Shown: piece after piece, positions 59,701 to 64,000 of the stretch
Position numbering within the stretch: the stretch's first letter is position 1
How the letters are laid out: every line of letters begins with the position of its first letter
Assembly (NCBI RefSeq): GCF_013141775.1
Contig: NZ_WHOB01000012.1
Location: 1 to 64,000, forward strand
Direction of reading: 5' to 3'
DNA length: 64,000 nucleotides
Source of the DNA: Paenibacillus phytohabitans
GTDB lineage: Bacteria; Bacillota; Bacilli; Paenibacillales; Paenibacillaceae
The notes under the pieces: model-generated
What the model saw: only the letters and a program-made list of their open reading frames with translations
Told to the model about the DNA's origin: nothing
Database searches by the model: none
Program-made: the position numbers and the translations under genes

Positions 59701-62700
59701 GCACAGGAACCTCGCTCGGTGATCCGATTGAGGTCAGCGGATTGGTCAAGGCCTTCAAGGAGGGGACAGGCGACAAGCAGTTTTGTGCCATCGGCTCAGT
59801 GAAGTCCAACATCGGACACTGCGAATCTGCAGCCGGGATCGCGGCCATCACCAAGGTGCTGCTGCAAATGAAGTACGGCGTGCTTGTTCCCTCGCTTCAT
59901 TCCGAGGAGCTGAACGGCCACATTAACTTTGAGGAAACGCCTTTTTATGTGCAGCGGCAGACGGGTCCGTGGGATCGTGTGTCGCTGCCGGAAGGCGGAG
60001 GTCAGAAGGAATATCCGCGCCGGGCAGGGGTCAGCTCCTTTGGGGCAGGCGGAGCCAATGCGCATATTATTCTGGAGGAATATATCCCGGCCCCGCAGAG
60101 CAGCAGTCAAGACAACAAAGGCAGCGGAGAGCCGTACATCATTGTCTTATCCGCCAGAGCAGAGGACCGGCTGAAGGCTTACGCGCTGAAGCTGGCACAG
60201 TATCTGGAGTTGCCAGAAGCGGAAGCGGCCAGTCTTAAGGACATTGCCTATACGCTGCAGGTGGGACGGGAGTCTTTTGCAGAGAGGCTGGCGATCATTG
60301 CCGGTTCGGTCTCTGAGCTCAAAGCGCTGCTGGATGAATTCAATCAGGGCCGATTACCGGGCGGCAAGGTATACCGTGGCAATGTCAAAGGCTTCAAGGA
60401 TTATATCGAGCTGTTCAACGCGGGTCAGGCGGGAATCTCTTATGTAGACCTGCTGCTGGACGGCGGCAATACCGGTAAAATAGCCCAGCTCTGGTCCCTG
60501 GGACTGGATGTGGACTGGCGAAAGCTGTATGAAGGGGACAGCTGCACAAGAGTTCCGCTGCCGACCTACCCCTTTGCCCGGAACCGTTATTGGGTCAGCG
60601 AGGTGAAGCGGCGGGAAATCCGCGTCCCGGCTCTGCTCCCGGAGGCTGCCGGTATGGGAGAGCTGGTCGAGCATAATCTGTCCACCATCGACGGCTACCG
60701 TTTCTCTTCCCGGTCTGCGGTGATCAGCAGCTGCTATGAGCCCTACACCTGGCAGGGACAAGAATACATGAACGGCTTCGGTCTGCTGGCGTTTGCACGG
60801 GAGGCACTGGAGCTGGCCGGCTATAAGCAGGAAGGGCTGCTGCTGAAGAATATGGTGTGGTCAGGTCTGATGGACCGGCAGCAGCTTCCGCCGGCACTGG
60901 ACGTTCACATTTTCCCGGACAGGGGAACCGGAGCGGCCGAGATCCGGATCGGGGAGCAGGTCGTCTTTCAATGTGAGGCAGTTGAAGAGGTCAACCAGAT
61001 CGTAGATGCAGTCTATGCAAAGAAAGATATTCCGGAAGCAGGACAAGGGGAGCCGGTCCTGAAGCAGGCCCGGAAGGCACTACGCTTACTCTATGGCATG
61101 GAGTCCGGACTGAAGCATGTCACCGGCTTGCGGCAAGACAAGAACAGCTTGCTGGCCTTTGTTGATCTCGGTGACGCCCCGGCTGATTCATTCTCCGCCG
61201 CAGCCGTGAATTCAGCCTGCCACACTCTGCTAGCCCTCGCTGCGCTGGAGCATCCGCAGCATCCGGCGGTGCTACATTCCATCCGCCAAATGTCATTCCG
61301 GCACAAGCCGTTGCAGCAATTCGTGATTCGTGCCGAGCACATTGCCGGGGATGAATACACACTGGCTGTATTAACCGGAGATGGGGCAGTGGTCTGGATA
61401 ATGCAAGGCGTTCGTCTTGCCGCTCTTCAGGCACAGGAGGTACAGGAACGGGAAACCGTCCAGTATTACACCACCGCGTGGACCCCAAGTCCGCAGGAGA
61501 CGGCCGGAAATCTGACCGGTGATGTGGTGCTGTTCCTGGATGATATACAGGAGCTGCCGCACTTCAAGCGCAGCTTCGCAGCGGGCGCAAGGCTGATCTT
61601 CGTCACCGCCGGGGAGCAATATGCCCAGCTTGGTGACAATCTCTACAGCTTGCGCTTTGACGACAAGCAGCATATTCATACGCTGCTGGAATCTCTGCAG
61701 GCGCGGCGTGTAAGCCTGACGCAGATTATATATTTGGCAGCTTCGGCTGCAATGAAGCCGCGCGACAAGCTGAATCACAGCGTATACCCGCTGCTGTTCC
61801 TGACCCAGGCGCTGATGGAGAGTAAGGCTGCGGCCGGCATCCGGCTGCTGTATGCCTTCAGGGAGACAGGGGATGCAGGCAGTCTGCTGGATGCCTCAAT
61901 GGGCGGATTCATCAAGACGCTGCACCTGGAGAGCCCGAATTACAACTTCAAGACCGTCTCCCTGGCAGCTTCGCTGCCGCAGGAGGAGCTTCATTCCATT
62001 CTGGAACAAGAGCTGCTGCTGGACCCTGGGGAGCAAGAGGTTCAATACAGCAGCGCGGGCCGGTTCGTCAAGCGGCTCGTTCAAGCCGGAAGTGAAGCAA
62101 AGCCCGGCACTCCGGTGACCGTCAGAGCAAACGGTGTGTACATCATTACGGGTGGGCTTGGCGGGCTGGGGCGCGTGTTCGCCGCTTATTTGGCCGAAAC
62201 GGCGCAGGCGCAGCTTGTCCTGACCGGCCGTTCGCCGCTGGACCGGGAGAAGGAGGAGAAGCTCGCGGCGCTCCGGGCGCACGGGGGTTCTGCCGAATAC
62301 CTCGTTTCGGACGCCGCAGACGGGCAGGAAGCAGGGGAGCTTGTCGGCTATGTGAAGCAGAAATACGGCCGGATTGACGGCATTCTGCACTGTGCGGGGA
62401 TTCACCGGGATGCTTTTATTCTGAACAAAGACCAGGCAGACTTTGACCAGGTCATCTCCTCCAAGATCCTCAGCACACTGAATCTGGATCAGGCTGCACA
62501 GGAGGAGAAGCTGGATTTCATCCTGCTATTCTCCTCCATTACCGGAGAGACAGGCAATCCCGGGCAGGCGGATTACGCCTATGCGAACAGCTTCATGAAT
62601 GAATTCGCGGTCTACCGTGAACGGCTGGCTGAAGCAGGCGCCCGGTCCGGGCGCACCTTCTCCGTGGCCTGGCCGCTGTGGGAAGCGGACGGCATGCAGC

Positions 62701-64000
62701 TGACCACGGAACAGCGGAGGATGCTGGAGCTGCAGACCGGCCTGACGCCGCTCCCTGTGCAGCAGGGCATCGCAGCTTTTGAATACTTGCTCCAGCAGGG
62801 CAATATCAATCCGCTGATTGTCGGATACGGTCAGCCGGAGCGCGTAAGCAGGCTGCTGGAGCGGATTAACCGCGTTGATCCGGCGGAAGCGGAGATTCAC
62901 CCGGAGGAGCTTGAAGATAGCAGCCTCTCTGGCACTGACTTGCTGGACCGGACGCTGCACTATCTGACGGAGCTGTTCAGCGGACTGCTTAAGCTTCAGC
63001 CGGAAGAGATTGATATTACCGCCGAATTTGAGGAATACGGTATTGAATCGGTGATGGTCGGCTATTTCAACGGCAAGCTGGAAGAGGATCTCGGCGAGAT
63101 TTCCAAGACCCTGCTGTTTGAATACCAGACCCTTAAGAGCCTCGCTGCACATATGGTCAGCCGCTACACCGGTGCTTTGAACAAGCTGTTCCGCTCTCAC
63201 GGTTCAGGCCGGGAGCTCCCGGAGCAGGCTGTTTCTTCTTCAACCGCTGATTTGGCAGGCCAGCCGGTAATCTCTGCCGCCCAGCCGCTGGTATGGAAAG
63301 AACTGACCTCCTTCGCGGGACAAGGCGGGCAAAGGGGTACAGCCCATGCGGCGGCCGGGAAGAGCGAGGAGATCGCAATTATCGGTCTAAGCGGGAAATA
63401 TCCGCTGGCCGGAGATATTTACGAATTCTGGGATAATATCGCTGGCGGAAGAGACTGTATCCGCGAGATTCCCGCAGACCGCTGGGATTATAAGAAATAT
63501 CTGGGCGGAAGCTTCGAGAAGGTGCAGGAAGGCAAAATGTACAGCAAGTGGGGCGGGTTCCTCGATGATGTGGACAAATTCGATCCGGCATTCTTTAATA
63601 TTGCGCCGCGGGAAGCAGTGATCATGGACCCGCAGGAACGGATGTTTGCCGAGACGGTCTGGTCGGCTCTGGAGGATGCAGGCTACACCAAGAAGAAGCT
63701 GCAGCGGGACGGGGAGGAACACGGCGCGAATATCGGCGTTTTTGCCGGAGCGACCACCTATTCGTACCAGCTGTGGGGACCTGAGGAATGGGAAAGGGGC
63801 AATCTTTCGGCCATGCCGAACGTGTCGCCATGGTCCATCGCCAACCGGATTTCCTATATGTTCAACTTCAGCGGTCCCAGTCTGGCGATAGACACCGCCT
63901 GCTCGTCGTCACTTGCCGCCATTCATGCGGCGTGCGAGAGCCTGAAGAACAAAGAATGCCGCCTTGCGGTAGCGGGCGGAGTGAACTTATATCTGCATCC
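56760..64000 (+). CDS. Trans-AT polyketide synthase, rest of module 9, module 10 and KS11 (cut by window end)
   Basis: The frame starts at GTG 56760, directly after the previous stop codon, with GGGGGGAA 6 bases before. It stays open for 2,413 codons to the window edge. Order: docking-like N-terminus (IIERIASGAISKEEGLRQI), KR7 (structural half about 40-230, core from 267; Y413; Asp in HCAGMTSDS), ACP9 (S577), KS10 (680-1110; C845), a dead DH (about 1302-1560), KR8 (core from 1793; Y1939; Asp in HCAGIHRDA), ACP10 (S2097 in YGIESV) and KS11 (from 2205; C2381 in DTACSSS), which breaks off after GGVNLYLHP. KR7-ACP9 finishes module 9. Module 10 should leave a D-type hydroxyl. The chain is clearly not finished here. 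Confidence 0.92.
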   Translation, partial: MRSIIERIASGAISKEEGLRQIAALKRSDKQVRLTFTKTLAEQPLTDLKGDSLGHVLVLAADRGLEPKLRGQFSSLFQSLTFVTADEAGTGAETGLDRLPLQDQEDYTRLLSGLERQGRFPGSILHLLSQEEVADGEADAAMESGVYSMFALTKALLSFKKRAKVNILFQYKQAENHAVHAALDGFVKSVMIENPGLLYKTVSTDLGREAFDPQLLEQLLLELGSMQNGHREIYYRGSRRYVPVLERYTAPADHLPVRQQSPAAHPVYLITGGLGALGYTLARHLADTRAASLILTGRTPLNRALEEKLQALHRNGNQVRYVRADVASPADTLALLSEVKAGFPRLHGILHCAGMTSDSFILHKEREELERVLDAKVAGTQNLYEAFGQEPLEFMLLFSSISAVTGNVGQCDYAYANSFMDHFANEKRAAAGVNILSVNWPLWQEGGMMTTADSLDIMRRNLGISVLPTAEGLDAFDKLSRQMAENALVLYGDAARIEQAVEAINCPQQGDKPRADTAVAGGGAVLLPEASPAISIDTEALKQGAEQYLKSIFIKVTKIPPHALGLDDSFEKIGFDSIMAMSINEELEASFGELSKTLLFEYQTLRELSEYFTEQHREVLAGLIEPPAAKKAAVPPQGLRSDVRPQLPGKTPIPPKRIQPSANAGQAARQRDRSRGNEDIAIVGVSGKFPMSPDLQAFWNNLLQAQDCITEIPADRWSIDEYYTTDKNQLGKMYCKWGGFLDDVDRFDALFFNISPREAEIMDPQERLFLECAYSAIEDAGYTRDTLGSRKVGVFAGVMYGQYQLLDAEIDGNKIALSSVYASIANRVSYHLNLNGPSIALDTMCSSSLTSIHLACDSIRRGESDFAIAGGVNVSIHPDKYIFLSQQKFAASDGRCRSFGEGGDGYVPGEGVGAVLLKTVDRAVQDGDHIYAVIKASSINHGGKTTGYTVPNPSMQGAVIQETLQAAGIHPRTVNYIEAHGTGTSLGDPIEVSGLVKAFKEGTGDKQFCAIGSVKSNIGHCESAAGIAAITKVLLQMKYGVLVPSLHSEELNGHINFEETPFYVQRQTGPWDRVSLPEGGGQKEYPRRAGVSSFGAGGANAHIILEEYIPAPQSSSQDNKGSGEPYIIVLSARAEDRLKAYALKLAQYLELPEAEAASLKDIAYTLQVGRESFAERLAIIAGSVSELKALLDEFNQGRLPGGKVYRGNVKGFKDYIELFNAGQAGISYVDLLLDGGNTGKIAQLWSLGLDVDWRKLYEGDSCTRVPLPTYPFARNRYWVSEVKRREIRVPALLPEAAGMGELVEHNLSTIDGYRFSSRSAVISSCYEPYTWQGQEYMNGFGLLAFAREALELAGYKQEGLLLKNMVWSGLMDRQQLPPALDVHIFPDRGTGAAEIRIGEQVVFQCEAVEEVNQIVDAVYAKKDIPEAGQGEPVLKQARKALRLLYGMESGLKHVTGLRQDKNSLLAFVDLGDAPADSFSAAAVNSACHTLLALAALEHPQHPAVLHSIRQMSFRHKPLQQFVIRAEHIAGDEYTLAVLTGDGAVVWIMQGVRLAALQAQEVQERETVQYYTTAWTPSPQETAGNLTGDVVLFLDDIQELPHFKRSFAAGARLIFVTAGEQYAQLGDNLYSLRFDDKQHIHTLLESLQARRVSLTQIIYLAASAAMKPRDKLNHSVYPLLFLTQALMESKAAAGIRLLYAFRETGDAGSLLDASMGGFIKTLHLESPNYNFKTVSLAASLPQEELHSILEQELLLDPGEQEVQYSSAGRFVKRLVQAGSEAKPGTPVTVRANGVYIITGGLGGLGRVFAAYLAETAQAQLVLTGRSPLDREKEEKLAALRAHGGSAEYLVSDAADGQEAGELVGYVKQKYGRIDGILHCAGIHRDAFILNKDQADFDQVISSKILSTLNLDQAAQEEKLDFILLFSSITGETGNPGQADYAYANSFMNEFAVYRERLAEAGARSGRTFSVAWPLWEADGMQLTTEQRRMLELQTGLTPLPVQQGIAAFEYLLQQGNINPLIVGYGQPERVSRLLERINRVDPAEAEIHPEELEDSSLSGTDLLDRTLHYLTELFSGLLKLQPEEIDITAEFEEYGIESVMVGYFNGKLEEDLGEISKTLLFEYQTLKSLAAHMVSRYTGALNKLFRSHGSGRELPEQAVSSSTADLAGQPVISAAQPLVWKELTSFAGQGGQRGTAHAAAGKSEEIAIIGLSGKYPLAGDIYEFWDNIAGGRDCIREIPADRWDYKKYLGGSFEKVQEGKMYSKWGGFLDDVDKFDPAFFNIAPREAVIMDPQERMFAETVWSALEDAGYTKKKLQRDGEEHGANIGVFAGATTYSYQLWGPEEWERGNLSAMPNVSPWSIANRISYMFNFSGPSLAIDTACSSSLAAIHAACESLKNKECRLAVAGGVNLYLH
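60664..61440 (+). other. Inactive DH-like domain, module 10
   Basis: It begins with the usual DH entry (LVEHNLSTIDGYRFSS), but no HxxxGxxxxP motif follows; the region reads YEPYTWQGQEYMNGFG. In the second-motif region there is VNSACH with Asn for Asp. The size (about 260 residues) and place fit a decayed dehydratase. Confidence 0.6.

Noticed and set aside
17049..64000. Inactive (KS0) ketosynthases
   Set aside because: Every KS shows the catalytic Cys, and all that can be read in full show both His motifs (HGTGT and N(I/V)GH). KS4 has unusual surroundings but keeps all three residues; KS11 is cut before its His motifs.
17049..64000. Methyltransferase, enoyl reductase or NRPS domains in the PKS
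   Set aside because: I looked between each KS, DH, KR and ACP; no SAM-binding, ER or adenylation/condensation motif was found.
1..64000. tRNA, rRNA, CRISPR array, insertion sequence
   Set aside because: No cloverleaf, conserved rRNA segment, regularly spaced repeat or transposase was seen.

Overview
The window looks like the chromosome of a Gram-positive, moderately GC-rich member of the Bacillales, most likely Paenibacillus. The reasons are strong AGGAGG-type ribosome binding sites, the styles of the phage, YtrA-type and phytochrome genes, and a giant polyketide synthase (PKS) of the trans-acyltransferase (trans-AT) type. No rRNA, tRNA, CRISPR array, integrase or insertion sequence was seen.

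Layout. (1) 1-3,710 is a decaying prophage remnant. At least three of its small genes are broken by stops or frameshifts (8-495, an ASCH-domain gene at 858-1323, and 3463-3708). An ArpU-like phage regulator and two very AT-rich genes that may be cargo survive. (2) 3,710-4,790 holds a dense set of inverted repeats, a 40-residue membrane peptide and a small hypothetical gene. (3) 4,788-14,200 is ordinary chromosome: a bacteriophytochrome with a degenerate GGDEF output domain, an aspartoacylase-like metallohydrolase, a large membrane protein, a YtrA-like regulator with its ABC transporter, an L7/L12-like protein, small hypothetical genes and a patatin-like phospholipase. (4) From 14,713 to the right edge runs one rightward operon with overlapping or nearly abutting genes: iorA, iorB, then seven PKS proteins. 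The last is cut by the window end.

The PKS has no working AT domain in cis, so a separate AT must load the extender units. Reading along the line: module 1 KS-(dead AT)-DH-KR-ACP; 2 KS-(ACP-like without Ser)-ACP; 3 KS-(dead DH)-KR-ACP; 4 KS | DH-ACP-KR; 5 KS-(ACP-like)-ECH-ACP | ACP; 6 KS | linker-DH-KR-ACP; 7 KS-DH-KR-ACP; 8 KS-DH-KR | ACP; 9 KS-(ACP-like)-DH | KR-ACP; 10 KS-(dead DH)-KR-ACP; 11 KS (cut). Bars mark protein ends; five of the six fall inside modules. The predicted product is a partly polyene chain with one beta-branch from module 5.

IorA and IorB form an arylpyruvate:ferredoxin oxidoreductase that makes arylacetyl-CoA. iorB overlaps the first PKS gene and the first protein opens directly with a KS. 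A phenylacetyl- or indolylacetyl-type starter supplied by IorAB is therefore an attractive hypothesis. The trans-AT, the rest of the beta-branching cassette, a thioesterase, and any tailoring or export genes are not in this window and should lie beyond 64,000.
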